Shown: in pieces, positions 1 to 12,083 of the stretch
Layout of the letters: every line of letters starts with the position of its first letter
Position numbering within the stretch: the stretch's first letter is position 1
Assembly (NCBI GenBank): GCA_032433595.1
Contig: JASWJB010000125.1
Coordinates: 1 to 64,000 of the forward strand
Reading direction: 5' to 3'
Length of the DNA stretch: 64,000 nt
Source of the DNA: Conoideocrella luteorostrata
Lineage: Eukaryota > Ascomycota > Sordariomycetes > Hypocreales > Clavicipitaceae
Made by a program: the position numbers and the translations under genes
Notes under the pieces: generated by a model
What the model was told of the DNA's origin: nothing
Database searches by the model: none
Seen by the model: the letters and a program-made list of their open reading frames with translations, nothing else

Positions 1-235
1 AAAAAAAAAAGAAAAAAAAAAGCAAAAANAAGCGCTTATTTATATAATTAAGTGTGTAAGCTAATAGTTATTAGGGTATAGAGTTACTAGCTAATCTAGC
101 TATTTACCCTAAAACTTATAAAAAAAAATACTACTTATTATAACTTAGCTATTACTTAGTTATAACTAAGCATAGTTACAAGGTAAGAGGGGTAACTCTA
201 TTAAAGATTACTGCTTATAAGGGTATTTAGAAGCC
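1..235. repeat. AT-rich, TpA-dense DNA, probable RIP-mutated remnant at a contig edge
   Basis: The first bases are poly-A with one ambiguous base (N) near position 29, as expected close to a contig end. The following 200 bases are very AT-rich, full of TA steps and almost free of CG. That composition is the known mark of repeat-induced point mutation in ascomycetes. No coding frame is recognisable. Calling it an old transposon is inference; simple AT-rich subtelomeric DNA is the alternative. Confidence 0.45.
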
Positions 236-984
236 ACGTGATATTGTGAGTCTAGTAACACACCTTAGCCTATAGGAGGAGTATAGCATATAGCTAGTAA
301 ACTCTTCGCTGCAGGGTAACAGCGAAGCATAAGTAGGGAAGGAGGAGACTAGATTGTTAGAAGGCCAGAGATTAAGACCGTTCACAATACAGTGCTACCT
401 TGTTGCTAAGAAGCTACGAATACTTCAGAAGTCTTGTCTATCACTCTGCTTTACCAGTACCCAGTCGTGACAATTATAGATGAAGAGATTAATGGTTTCT
501 GACTCTCCGAAAGGTTTATTGTTATCATAGTATTTCCGCTTGGAGGCGATGCGCAGATCGGCAAGACCGTCTGATCTTTGCCGCAACCGTAACGGTGGTG
601 ACTTGGACCACACCTGCTGGTTCCCTTCCGAACTGGGCAAATATCTCCCGGTAGTGTCTACCGCAAGGGAGGGTACAAACAGCAACAGGTAAGCAGTAAC
701 TTTAATTGTGTTTGAAATCTTTGGGTTCCCATCTTCTTACCATGCAACCAATTGCGTGGGGAACAAACAATTGAAGAGGCAAAATATTTGGTGACCCAGC
801 AAATTTGGCCAAGCTGTATGGGAAAAGGAGAAGGAAAAACTCGGCGAAATCGGCATGAGTTGTGACTATGATTAATTAGCAGATCAATGATATAATAGAT
901 CCCCTTGCTACGCAATTTCTTGATACAGTCTCGAAGAGAAGGTTCCCGTAAATTTTGAAACCATAGAGCGACGAACATTCGCGT
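236..984. other. Non-coding DNA upstream of the kinase
   Basis: No convincing gene was seen. Composition changes from the AT-rich edge to normal GC. A CACGTG hexamer lies near 236. Confidence 0.4.
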
Positions 985-1165
985 TCGTCGAGTTGCCGAT
1001 TCAGAGTGTTGGAATCCTGCCGCCAAGCACACAATAAGAGCACGAAGCGAGTCACGTGGTCACCTTTCGGCCACCCTATATATACGAGCATCTTGAGCCT
1101 CGTATCTTGACTTGTTTTTCCCCTCTTAGATAGACAGAGATTATGATTGAATATATTGTATTTTG
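985..1165 (+). promoter_or_regulatory. Putative kinase promoter, copy 1 of a duplicated segment
   Basis: This segment lies 240-420 bases upstream of the kinase start. It holds TGTTGGAATCC, the palindromic block GTCACGTGGTCACC and a TATA-like CTATATATACG. A pyrimidine-rich stretch follows, and then AGACAGA leading into TGATTGAATA. The same elements recur in the same order at 3030-3190. Promoter function is inferred from position and the TATA-like box. Confidence 0.45.
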
Positions 1166-1408
1166 ATGCATTTGATCTAGATCACTTGCACAGCAACCCT
1201 GTGCAACCCACACAGAGATAGAAAAAGCTAGGTCGCATGAGAAGATCATCTGCGCATTCGCTGATGAGCATGGTTGGAAACTAACTAACACTGAGGAGGC
1301 TGCAGGTCGACAATCCACCGGTGGGTAGGGGTCCTTCGGGTTTTCATATTTTCCGATGGGCCAGTCTCGTCATTCTTCCACAGACAAACAACAGTCCAGC
1401 GACACATC

Positions 1409-2918
1409 ATGCGGCACCACCGATTGCCGCAAGGTATTCGATACCTGAAACTAAAACAGCCTTTGTGGCTCAATATTCGCAAAGCAGCCTTTATGACAAT
1501 CCCAGAAACCACAACTAGTTCTCTGCTGGAAGAGGAGAAATCCTCGTCATACGATCCCGAAAGCTACTATCCAGCTCGAATTGGGGAGACAATCTATGGT
1601 AAATATCGGCTCATTTCGAAACTAGGATGGGGCACCGGGTCAACAGTTTGGCTCGCGGGAGTAGTCTCACGGTGAGCATTGATAGATTGCTTCTCTCTGC
1701 CCTCTCCACTTTCGTCACCCCCGAAACTAATTAAGAACAGGTGGCCATGGAAGAGCCAGCGTTACGTGGCTTTGAAGATCACCAACAGCTCACCTGCAGT
1801 CCAAGCAGCCGCGCGGAAGGAAGTTGAGATTTCAAACCACATGTGCTCTATGTGGACAACGCACCCGGGTCAGGAGTATGTTCGCAAGATACTTGATTCC
1901 TTCGAAGTTAAAAGGTCAGGGCGGACACACCTCTGCCTGGCGCTTGAGCCGCTCCGTCAACCTCTCTGGATGTTAGGTCGACAGACTAGCCCGAGTGGGC
2001 TTGTGCAACCTCGCATTATTAAAGCCTTACTGCCAGGCATTCTCGAATGCTTAGATTTTCTACACACAGAGTGTCACGTTATTCATACAGGTAACTCCCA
2101 GGCTTGCGTCTCTAACCAGCTTTCCAAACACTTACCACTAATGCAGATCTCAAGGGGGACCATTTCATGCTCCCATTCGAAGGTCCAACAGTTTTGGACG
2201 ACTATGTTCGTGAACAAGAGGCCAATCCCGCCCCATTTGAAGAACGGTGTGGCCGCCCGGTATACCAATCACGATCAGATTTCGGTCACTTAAGGAAAGG
2301 TGTTGGTTTCGTTAAGTTGACAGACTTTGGCCTTGCTGTGCGTGGGGGTGTGTCGACGATGTATCATCATGATATCCAACCTCTTGAGTACACTGCTCCA
2401 GAGGTCATGCTCCAAGCAGGGTGGAGCCACTCTGCAGATATCTGGAACCTGGGTCTTGTGGTTTGTAGCACTTACACGAGAACTTTTTCAACAGTGACTA
2501 ACAGAACCTAGCTGTGGGAGCTTCTAGCTGAAGTTAATATTCTTGATGGAAAATCATCCGGAAACCAAAATTTCTCTTATTTAACCAGATTCGCTCAGAT
2601 GATCCGCCTTCTAGGGCCGCCTCCCGCTTCCCTTCTTTCCCGAGCTGACAAAGATGTATACTCACGTCTTTATGACAATCAAGGCATGTTCAAGGTCAAA
2701 GATTGTAAAGTTGGGTTAAGTTGACTTTCTCCGTAGGATCGTTCAGGTATCCGGACCTCATTCCCGGCGAAGACTTCAATTTCTCTAATAAAACCACGAC
2801 TCTAGACGGACAAGAGAAAGCTCTTTTCATTCAGTTTGCGAAAAGGATGCTTGCTTGGGTACATGAGGAGAGAAGCACCGCCAGGGATCTGCTCGACGAC
2901 CCTTGGCTTAAATTGTAG
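1409..2918 (+). CDS. SRPK-like serine/threonine protein kinase, five exons
   Basis: Exons are 1409-1671, 1741-2090, 2147-2460, 2512-2683 and 2737-2918, giving 426 aa in frame. The fold is that of SR-protein-type kinases. Visible motifs are the glycine-rich loop LGWGTGSTVWLA, the VALK lysine, the catalytic loop HTDLKGDH, the DFG motif in KLTDFGLAV, APE in YTAPEVM, and a C-terminal PEER/DPWL-like end. The usual Asn of the catalytic loop (DLKxxN) is His here, so full activity is uncertain. Intron 4 (2684-2736, 53 nt) fits only as a GC-AG intron with donor GCATGT; GT donors nearby give a frameshift or a stop. SRPK-like kinases are often expanded in ascomycete genomes, and this copy sits in gene-poor, repeat-affected DNA. 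An alternative start is the ATG at 1493. Confidence 0.8.
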
Positions 2919-3029
2919 ATGCATATGAATGGATGACGTTGACAATACTAGCCTATTACTTCTTGGACTTCTCCTTCCCTTTACCGGAAGAGCTCGCCTG
3001 TTCCACAGTAGCCGCTCTCCTGAGCTGAC

Positions 3030-3190
3030 TACCGTAAGGCTGTTGCGAATCTGTTGGAATCCCTAGTCAAGCGTACGGACAAGGTCACGTGGCCACCCTA
3101 GCGACTCTTTTATACGGCGCGCTCGCAGGTATTCCTCTTCCTCTTGATCTTCTTTCTTAGACAGACCTAATTGAATTGAATACTTTGTTT
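3030..3190 (+). repeat. Copy 2 of the kinase promoter-like segment
   Basis: About 110 bases after the kinase stop, elements seen at 985-1165 recur in the same order: TGTTGGAATCC, GTCACGTGGCCACC, TTTTATACG, a CT-rich tract, then AGACAGACCTAATTGAAT. No intact coding region follows. The simplest reading is a tandem duplication whose second gene has decayed or been deleted. Confidence 0.5.
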
Positions 3191-6100
3191 TACCTATTGC
3201 TTCGTGCAAGAACCTTTCGACGTCAAATTAGAAGCCCCTGTGCTTCCTACTGCTTCCTACAGAATTGTAATTCACAGTGTCTTGGATGAGTTGCTCAGCT
3301 ACTTTGTGATTGAACCTCGAACCTTTCTTGTTGAGTTTGTGCCACATATACTTCAGAGCTCTCATGGCTCCGGACATGATCGCGATGGTCAAAACTGAAA
3401 ATGTGGCAGAGATGAATGTGGGAACAATGGAGTGACAGGGATAAGCAAGAATGGGACACCCAGGTTGCGATCATTCTTTGATGTGATATTTATAATCTGA
3501 AATCCTCGGCAAGTAGTGTGACAAGCCAACCCTGCAAAAACATGCCTCGCTTATATCCTGGACTCATAACGCAGACCAACGCATCAGAGCCCGGTTCAGT
3601 ATCGCTCTTCGTCAATTGGCTGAATAGACTGCCTTGTAAACCCTGTTCCTTACGCTATCTGGCCTGGGTAGAGGTTGCGGGCGGTTAACGATTGGTATCT
3701 ATGTAAAGTCCTTGCAGCATTGTTGTTCGAGGCATGCACAACAGACCATCTGAGGTTACTCTCATGCCAAGGACTGATTGACCAATAAAATAATTCCGCT
3801 TTTGAAACGGACTGGAAACCCAATCGTTTGGCGTCCTCTCAGGCGCTGGGCTTTCCTCCTGTCAGACCAGCGAAGGTTGGAGTAAACTTGCATGTAGATA
3901 TGCCAGAGCTAAACTGAGACCTGCGGTTACGGAATAAGAGAGCTTAAAATAGCCCGTAGGGCCGTGGCGGCCGGCTGCTTGGAGGCGCTTGTGACCCTCT
4001 AAACCCTGTGATGATGCCCTATGAACTCTTTCACAGGACCATAAACTCAAACATTCACTCACCAATATATGCACGTGACTGCGCCGGCATTTATGAAACT
4101 CTTATTGTTTGACTAAGCTATGGTTGATGCGACCTCCTGGGAAGCCACCAGACTGTTGGCCCATGTCCAAGCCCTAGCGGCTATCCATGTACATAGGTTC
4201 CTTAACACGCGCTTTGCGGACAGGACCAAAGACTATACATAATTGACTCTTTTGATCTCCGCAAGAGGAAGGTCACTACGATTCACGGAAGGTCTCTGCG
4301 AGAGCCTTCACGAAGTGTACGGAGCGTTGCTGGGTGTGTGTCAAACTCCAGCATACGTGAGTTTTGGGTCGACAAACTGTCTTGCATTGCGTGCTGCGTT
4401 TCTAGAGCTTAGCCCTATATGTTCTTTTATCCACAGCCACGAAATAACACACGGTTACTTTCTGTAGGCAAGATAATACTATGTCTTCAGAGCATACTGT
4501 ATAAATTTGAATTAACGGTGCAAAAAGCGTTTAAAGACTTCGCACTATATTAGTGGAAAACCTAGCCAGTGCAATTTTAGCACACTCAACAAAGCATATA
4601 TATATTGTGTAATATATGGAGACTTCCCAGGAAGTATGTGTTTCTTAGACCTTTGTTTAAAACAAGGGACACACTCTACACTTACAGCGCGTTTTCGCCA
4701 CACTAGGTAAAACTTAGATCCAAAGAGCTATTTTGCCGGCCCAAAACACACACCCACGACCTGCGTATACTGATGTCTGACACACAACCAGCAACGCAGC
4801 TTCAATCCTGTAATAGGTCTTGTTCGTGACCTTAAGCAATTTGTAGAGACTTCAAATGTGATAAGACCAAACAGTCTAGCTTCTCAACCAAAGGTTATCG
4901 AACTACTGTATGTTTCAATAAAGTAATTCAATTATACGAGGCACTAGAGCAAAGCTCCGAACAAAGACACAATTCATGTGCGAAGGGGAAAATTCTCTTG
5001 ATTGCGGCTGGCTACTGTTACGAGCGGGATGAGACCCTTCTTATAGCTATATCATTTGATTTGACCAATTCTGTCAAGTCCAAAAACTCACGTGAGGCAA
5101 TTCCAGCCACACCAGAGGCTCTTTTCCGCCCACAAAGTGTATTAACTAGTTTACATTGAACAACTGCTGCGTGACCAACCAGCCTGGACAGGGGAACGAC
5201 CAATTCGACAGGGCACATGACGGATCTTGCGTATAAGTTGACGGACTTGGCGCTATACGAAGAGAGGGACAAGAATCTACTATCATCACTTGTATCGATT
5301 TATTTAAATTTTACGTTATTATAAACCTGGTTTTCCATTCGTGGTATTCCACTTCCTATTAATCACATCCATATTAGTCTCTCTGATCCTACGGATCGAT
5401 TACGCAACATAAACCAGTTGATCTAAAGACACATAGATTGACCAGCCATGAACAGTTCACAATTTACAAATGAATATTAATTATAATATTTATAAGCTTA
5501 AAAAAATTTAAAAAAAAATTTTACTTTTTTTCTTTATGCTACTTGTCTAACACGCTTAGGTGTGACCGTAACAGGGGTATGCCTATCTTGTACCTTCGCT
5601 CTGGCCCACAGCGCGCTCTTGTAGAGACGCGAGCTTAAGCTCGAGTCCTTAACAGCTATGACCAATTAGCGCAGGCTATGCTCGTCGCGATTCTCGCCGA
5701 AGAAATTAATAATGATGACTTAGTAAGCCTCAAGAGCAATTTCTTGCCCTCCAAGAAGTCTGGATGGCTTTTTTTTTTTAACATACCTGGGTGGTGCTCC
5801 CAGTTTGTTTGGGACTGTATCAAGGATGTACCAACATGCTCTCAGCTTGCATTGCTTAGCACGCGTTGTGTTTTCGCCGTCAGTGATCCAGATTTAAGGT
5901 TTCTGAGTTAAAAGCTATATTTTGGCTTTGATTTGTTTCCGTTCTTCTACTTCCAGTCTTTTTCGTTTTTAAATTGTGTATTGTAGAATACATGGTGTAA
6001 GGGTTGGCTTACATACAGCAGCGGGCTACCTTGACATTCCATGCCGTCCGGTTTACTTGTACCGAGCATTTAAAGCACAAAAAAAGAGCTCAATAAGATG

Positions 6101-6545
6101 AATTATCATATGACGAACTACTCTACGGCTATACAACTTCTCAAAAAGAAGCAGAAAGAAAAAAAAGTGAAGAGAAACCAAGAGGCTCGCGGGTGGGGGT
6201 TAGGTAGGGCTTGAAGAAGCTAGCTGCAGGTGCACATCGCCAGCGTTAGCGACGTCGTGTCACTTGCTCATCCTCGATTTGCCCAGCTCTTCACAAACAT
6301 TTAATTACATCACGTCTGATATTTTGCCAGGAAGAAAATTTTTAATAGAAACGACATGCTTTTCAAGGTTGCATCTATATTTGAAAAGAGAAGATGTCTA
6401 TGACAATGGCGCTAGTCTCGGCTAATGCCCGAAACGTCCAAAACAACGTATCCGCGTCTATCTGCTCGCGCAGATGAAGCAGTCATCTTCCAGTCGAGCA
6501 GTCCCCCAACATATCGTTGTCGTCGACTGTGGCTGCTAGGCCAAG
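3191..6545. other. Gene-poor stretch with AT-rich islands
   Basis: I see no credible gene. Only short, unrelated open frames occur. An AT-rich island spans roughly 5280-5545. A perfect GAGCTTAAGCTC palindrome lies near 5628. The region may hold decayed repeats but none is identifiable by eye. Confidence 0.45.
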
Positions 6546-8243
6546 ATGGATCTTCTCGAGTCCAGCCTCTTCACAGACCTCATCAGCGACTTGATGAGGC
6601 AATACCATATTCCCGGCCTGTCAATTGCAGTTGTTCGTAATGGTGAAGTCGCTTCCAGTGGGTTCGGACGCTCACATTTCCACGACCCATTCACTCCGTG
6701 CACCGGGGATACTCTTTACGACATTGCTTCATCGTCAAAATCTCTAACCGCCGCTTCCGTGGCATTGCTGGTCGATGATAAAGACCACCCAGACATGCAA
6801 TACGATGCGTTGATGTCTCGCCTGCTACCTGAGGATTTTGTCATGCAGAATCAGAGTCATACCGACGGCGTCACTGTAGAGGATGTTTTAAGCCACAGGA
6901 CTGGCATGGCTGGGTAAGTATCTGCGCCTGTCGCGGGACGACGAATAGGTTCGCTTTTTGCAATCCCCCCATCTGACGGTACACATAGCCACGATAACTC
7001 CTACATGGGCGAACACGCCGCCCAACCAGATAACGCCAAGACTGTCACCAGAAATCTCCGAAATCTTAAAGAAGCCGCTCCCCTGCGGTCACGCTATTTG
7101 TATTGCAACATGATGTATACGGTGGCAGCCCATCTAGTCGAGGAAAAGTCTAAGAAGCGCTTCTCTGAGTTTCTGGAAGAGCGCATTTTTGACCCCCTTC
7201 AAATGAACTCGACAACGCTCCAACCCAAGAGCGCTTACGATAAAGGTTGGAAGGACCGCATGGCACAGGGTCACATCTGGGAGAATCACCAATTCCGTGC
7301 AGTCGATGCTCAGGACTGTCCAGAAGGGCAAGGTGCGGGTTCCGTTATCTCGAGCGCCAACGACTTTATAAAATGGGTCAAGGCCCTTCTGTATCGCGAG
7401 GGGCCAATTAATGACAAGGTTTATCAGGGGCTCACCAAGATGCGATCTATCGTCAATCCAAATGCGAGGAGGTTGAGAGCTCATACTACGCCAGCAAACT
7501 ATACCGCCGGTATGGAGATTTACTTTTACCGTGGGAGCATGGTAGTAGGGCACGATGGTAATATCCCGGGCTTTTCAAGTCGCTTCATATTCATGCCCGA
7601 CAAAAAGTTTGGCGCTGTTGTTCTGGGAAATTCCGCAGATGCTCGTGGCGCCTCGACGACTATCATGAGGGCTCTGATGGACGAGGTTCTTGGCGTTCCT
7701 ATAGCAGAGCGCCCATTTCTTAACAATAACAGCAACAAGAATAGAAATGGACCGAAAAGAGTTGCAACGATCCACCCGAAACAGTCTAAGGATCATGCAG
7801 AAGACCAAGCTCAAACTCAAAAAAACGCCGATAATACGAAAGCTGAAGCAAAAGTAAAAAATAAGACGAAAGGAGAAAGCCAGAATAAATCCGGTGGAAA
7901 CCCGCAAAAGCGTAAAACTATTTCGCCCCCTCAAGAAACTCCACTAAAGGCATACGTGGGCAATTACCGGAATGCCGGATACCACAACTTAAAGGTTGAG
8001 ATCAAGGACAACCAGCTCTTCATTGATGCGACCGATCGTTCTATGGGATTCACCATGAAGTTTAGGCATGTCAATGATCAGACCAAGTACATTGGCCATC
8101 TAATAGACGACATAAAGAATGATGATGAGCTGGTTGATGCGGAGTTTCAATTTGACGGCGAAAGGGTTCTGAAACTTGGGTTGGATTTGGAACCTGTTAT
8201 TAAGGAGCTTATATGGTTTGAGCATTGCGGGAATAGCGGGTAA
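6546..8243 (+). CDS. Beta-lactamase-like serine hydrolase (class C / penicillin-binding-protein fold)
   Basis: Two exons (6546-6913 and 6989-8243) give 540 aa. All three active-site motifs of the serine beta-lactamase/transpeptidase fold are present: S62-S-S-K65, Y161-C-N163, and H311-D-G in the place of KTG. A lysine- and asparagine-rich linker (roughly residues 375-435) precedes a C-terminal beta-rich domain starting LKAYVGNY, like the accessory domain of related esterases and D-aminopeptidases. There is no signal peptide, so it is probably cytosolic. In fungi this family includes hydrolases and acyltransferases of secondary metabolism (the LovD type). The neighbouring C6 regulator and Fe(II) oxygenase make a biosynthetic role possible, but the substrate is unknown. 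The 75-nt intron has a GTAAGT donor. Confidence 0.85.
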
Positions 8244-8724
8244 TTGAAGCTAAGATACAAGATGAGTTGGAGCAAACATAAACCTGATTAGCCAATCTCA
8301 AGATAGGTTACTCCAAGTGCCTAAACGAGAATTATCCCAGGCAGCATCTTCATTTCTTTCGCTTAATTGACAGGGAGGGTTCTACAAGCCTTTTGTCCGA
8401 CCAAGATGAGGTTCTGCGAGGGTTAGTTCGACTTACAACAGAGCTACGACTCATTGGCGGGGAATTCGGATTTAGCCACCCCATCTGTCGCAGAACGGAC
8501 CCCCACGAGTTGCCACAATTAAGCGGCGTGTCAACGTCGCAACCTTTTCATTTTCATTTTTTTCTCTTTGGTTTGTCGTAGATCACTCGTTCAACTCTCA
8601 AGTTCTTGATGTTTATCTCCTCTTGACTGCGGCCTGCCGTTTAAGCACTGTCTCAACTAGAACCAGTCAAATTGCTTTTAGTTTGTGCACATACACTGCT
8701 GTCTAGAGTGTCTTCATCGCCCAG
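8244..8724. other. Intergenic, probable promoter and leader of the C6 regulator
   Basis: No gene was seen. A CT- and T-rich stretch around 8540-8580 resembles a fungal promoter or leader. Confidence 0.35.
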
Positions 8725-10302
8725 ATGGGCTCTAGCAACGCAGGTTCATCTCCCAGTACAAGTAAGGGTTAACACCCTTCAAGCACTCTGCCTGGTCTTT
8801 GTTCTTGCGCTCGCCGCCAGTGCTTTCCGCCGCATGCTAACTAAACCGACGATGCAGAAGGATGTAGTACTTGCAACAAACGTCGCATTCGATGTGACTT
8901 GACGCGTCCGATTTGTCAAAAATGTGTGAAACGTGGACTGGAATGCCCCGGCTATGGTAAACGGCTGCGATGGGCCGGCGGTGTGGCTATACGCGGCAAG
9001 ATGAAGGGCAAGATGATTCCGCTTGCGCCAACTTCGTGGGAAACGCCAATTCAACAGAGTTCAGGACCCTTAGCCTCTAGAGAACAGGCTGAGCATGCTC
9101 TGGTACATAGTAGCCAACCAAGTATTGGACTGTCAATGCCATTGGACCTTACTCTACGAAACTCTTCTCCTGAGTTTATTGACTATTACGACAAGAATCT
9201 CGCTGGCCTTATGGTTTGGTTTGACTCGGAGGAGAATGATTATCGACGAAGTGTTCTACCATTAGCCACAAGCACACCAGCTGTCAAGTTTGCCGTGGCC
9301 GCAATCGCTGCCCATCACGGCGCAAAGACATTCTCTCTTAACATGCCTCGATTTCCGGAAGCCGCCAGGGACGCTTGTCTCAGGCTCATTAACCGTCACA
9401 TCTGCCGAATGACGGGACGGCTTCAAGACGGTGCCGATCTCAACTCTCTCAGTGATATAGCTGAAGCGGAGTGGATCTTGGCATCCATTCTCATGATCTC
9501 GTGCTACGAGATGAGCAACTCCCAAATTGCAGCGGCCGAAGGTCACAGAAGGGCTGCTCGAACTCTTGTGAATGTGTTTGCGTCCAAAGGGGCCACTAAT
9601 AGTGGCCTTTTTCGCTTTCTTCAAAATCAGTTATCTATTTACGACGTACTAGCAGCGACGACGTCATTTAATGTACAAGATGTCGAAGAAACTGTCCTGC
9701 CGCAGGACACAGAAGACGGACTCTTTTCGCAATACCTGACTTTCCTCCACCACATCACACTTTTCTCTCGACGCGCCGCATGTTCCACCGGTGCCAATAC
9801 TCTGACTCACGGGAACTGTCCCGATGCAGCAGCTATTCGACTCCAGTTTGAGCAAACAAGGGGCGCCACCTTACTTGCCGCAGGCAAACTTCGAATCGAG
9901 CCAGCCGTAGTCCGGCGCGACTTTGTCCGCTTAGTCGACATTTATCACCACACGGCCATCCTATACGCATATCGATGCATGGGCTACGCCACGTACGAAA
10001 ACATTGATTGGAAGGCTTCAGTTGAGAAGTTATTTGAGGAATTATGTGCGTTGGAAGATTTGGCACTGTGCGCACACAATCTGCCGTGGCCAGCCTTCAT
10101 CGCCGGAACAGAATGCTTCGATGACGTTTGGAAGCAAGAAGTTGTTGCTAAACTACTGACGGATATTATGAGAACGACGGAATTCAAGAACCATGCGGAA
10201 ATTCTCGGTTTCCTGGGCGTCTTTTGGCACGGCGATGACCCTGATTGGCGACCACTTGCCAGACAATTCCAGGAACACGGATACCAAGTTCTCCCTGTTT
10301 GA
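8725..10302 (+). CDS. Zn(II)2Cys6 transcription factor, fungal_trans_2-like
   Basis: Two exons (8725-8761 and 8858-10302) give 493 aa. The zinc cluster is split by the intron and becomes complete only after splicing: C15, C18, C25, C32, C35 and C42, spaced CX2CX6CX6CX2CX6C. A basic linker follows. The rest resembles the fungal-specific domain of the ARCA-like group, with AVKFAVAAIAAHHGA near the start of the regulatory region. The first exon is only 37 nt, so the gene is easily truncated by automatic annotation. The intron has donor GTAAGG and branch GCTAAC. It lies downstream of the hydrolase and convergent with the oxygenase, and may regulate them; this is inferred from position only. Confidence 0.88.
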
Positions 10303-10338
10303 AATCGCACCTCACACTACACAACTACAAAACCAGAC

Positions 10339-11435
10339 TTACTTCCTCACCGTCTCCTCGTCCTCGACGCCAAAAATGACCTTCATGGGATCCTGGTACT
10401 GGTACAGCCCTAAAGCTGGTGGCGCGATGCCGTATCCAAGAAGGCGCAACACCTGTGGCGAGAAGCCTCGCTTCTTTGCCAGCTCCGGCGGCACTTCGAG
10501 ATATGAGTTTTCTTCCTGGCGGAGAATTCCTTTGCACAGAAACATTCCTATGGTTTCTCGAGCGTCGTTCCTAAAAGCAGAAAGAGTCAGCTTCTTCGCG
10601 TGCCCAGGGTGGATATTTTACAATGCCTATTTCGGCATCGCGACAACTTACTGCGTAGTGTTGGCCCCGCCGGCATGGTAAACGTTACCAACGAAAATTG
10701 TGGCATCCCCTACCTCAAGCTCCGCCGGTATTGCCTCTTCATTGAATGGCATACGGTCAGGTCCCCACAAGTGACTCTTAGGAATGACAATAGTCGCGCC
10801 GTTTTCTTTCGTAGTTCGGGTCAAAGCCTATGACTGCTGGTCAGTTCCATCCCCTGCGGGCCATCTCGTTTCACATCTATGAAAGGGATTGAGACAGCAA
10901 TTGGGGGATGATCCCTTACCGTCACACAACCCAGCATAGCAGGCATGTCACAGTTTCTAGTGTGATAGTCCGCATCATCTCGGTGCAGAGCCTGCTGCGT
11001 GCCTCCCGGCTCAACGCGAAACCCAACAATACTAGCTATCTGGGGCTTAGCAGAAACGGATTTTTTGCCTTGTCCCTCCCAATAGGTATAGTTGCTAGTC
11101 AACATGCTGCTGGCAACAGATTGGAAAAGAGAGTTTACGAGCAACTCGGCCGTTGCGTCCGAGTACGCCAAAATACCATGGGCTCGTTTCGTAGTCGTGG
11201 GAAAGAATCCCGACTCGTCGACTCGGTCGGATTCAAACTGTGATTTGAGGTCCTTTCTGACCCTTTCGCATAGTTCCTTGGCCACGAAGCCTCTGATTAT
11301 GATGGCTCCATCGCGCTCGATAATGGATTGGACAAGCTGGGGGGTTGTGTTGGGATCGTTCGCGTAGACTGATGTGAGGGTAACACCGGCTTCCGTAGGG
11401 AAAGTAGTGCTGTTCATATGCTCGGGACAAGACAT
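10339..11435 (-). CDS. Phytanoyl-CoA dioxygenase (PhyH) family Fe(II)/2-oxoglutarate oxygenase
   Basis: Exons on the minus strand are 11435-10920, 10827-10652 and 10570-10339, giving 307 aa. The iron ligands are visible as H151-x-D153 in LHRDDADYH and H223 in VYHAGGANTT, with R235 a likely 2-oxoglutarate contact. GDATIFVGNVYHAGG and IPKSHLWGPDRMP are typical of the fungal branch that includes FtmOx1, AsqJ and related biosynthetic oxygenases, which hydroxylate, desaturate or peroxidise natural-product scaffolds. The substrate here is unknown. Its stop lies only 36 bp from the stop of the convergent C6 regulator. No polyketide synthase, NRPS or terpene cyclase is present in the window, so any cluster would be small or incomplete. 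Confidence 0.88.
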
Positions 11436-11967
11436 TTCGATAATTATGCTTTGACAGCTTGATATATTGCTTTCCAGAGATTTAATTGAGATGTGACGCC
11501 AAGTGTCGTTTTCTTTAAATGTTTCCTGCCTTGTCCCGGCTGTCTTATGTATAATTTTCATTGAGCAAGCCACTTGCAACTTCATCTCCGATCTACAAGC
11601 CCCCATTTCCTATCCGGGTAATCATAAAGAGACCCCAAACTGTCTACAGTACTTACCACTCAAAAAATTATCATCCCAGCGACCCTTACACCTAAATCAC
11701 TTGTCCAGACACCATCCCGATTATGGAGTATAGGGTGAGCCGAGTTTTCTCCGTGCAATTACCAAAATCGGAAATACCTGGACGCCACCAACAAAAGAGA
11801 AAAATTCTCACCTTTGAATCCTGATCTAGACTAGTCTATTATCCTCTGCGCGGGTTTCTACTCCGTATTCCCATGCCCACAAATTGTATCATCATGACTC
11901 ACAAGACATTACTCCTGCGTTCTTGAGATGATTAACGTCCCCGTAGACCCACAAGATAAGCATCCAA
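11436..11967. other. Intergenic between the oxygenase and tRNA-Leu
   Basis: No gene was seen. One TACTCCGTA copy of the dispersed 9-mer lies at 11859-11867. Confidence 0.4.
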
Positions 11968-12083
11968 GGCACTTTGGCCGAGTGGTCTAAGGCGCCGTGT
12001 TCAGGTGAGCCCGAGTACCCAGGTATTACGGTTATCTATTCGCGGTCTAGTAATAGGCGAGGGTTCGAATCCCTCAGGTGTCA
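11968..12083 (+). tRNA. tRNA-Leu(CAG) with intron
   Basis: The seven-base-pair acceptor stem GGCACTT/AGGTGTC with discriminator A, the D arm, the anticodon stem CCGTG/CGCGG, a long variable arm and the T arm GAGGG-TTCGAAT-CCCTC are all visible. The anticodon CAG is at 12002-12004. A 34-nt intron (about 12006-12039) sits one base after the anticodon, the standard nuclear tRNA position. A second copy with matching mature sequence but a different intron is at 56068-56179. Confidence 0.93.

Noticed and set aside
4243..5911. Several short open frames of 70-85 codons in the left gene-poor stretch
   Set aside because: Unrelated sequences on both strands without starts, domains or introns.
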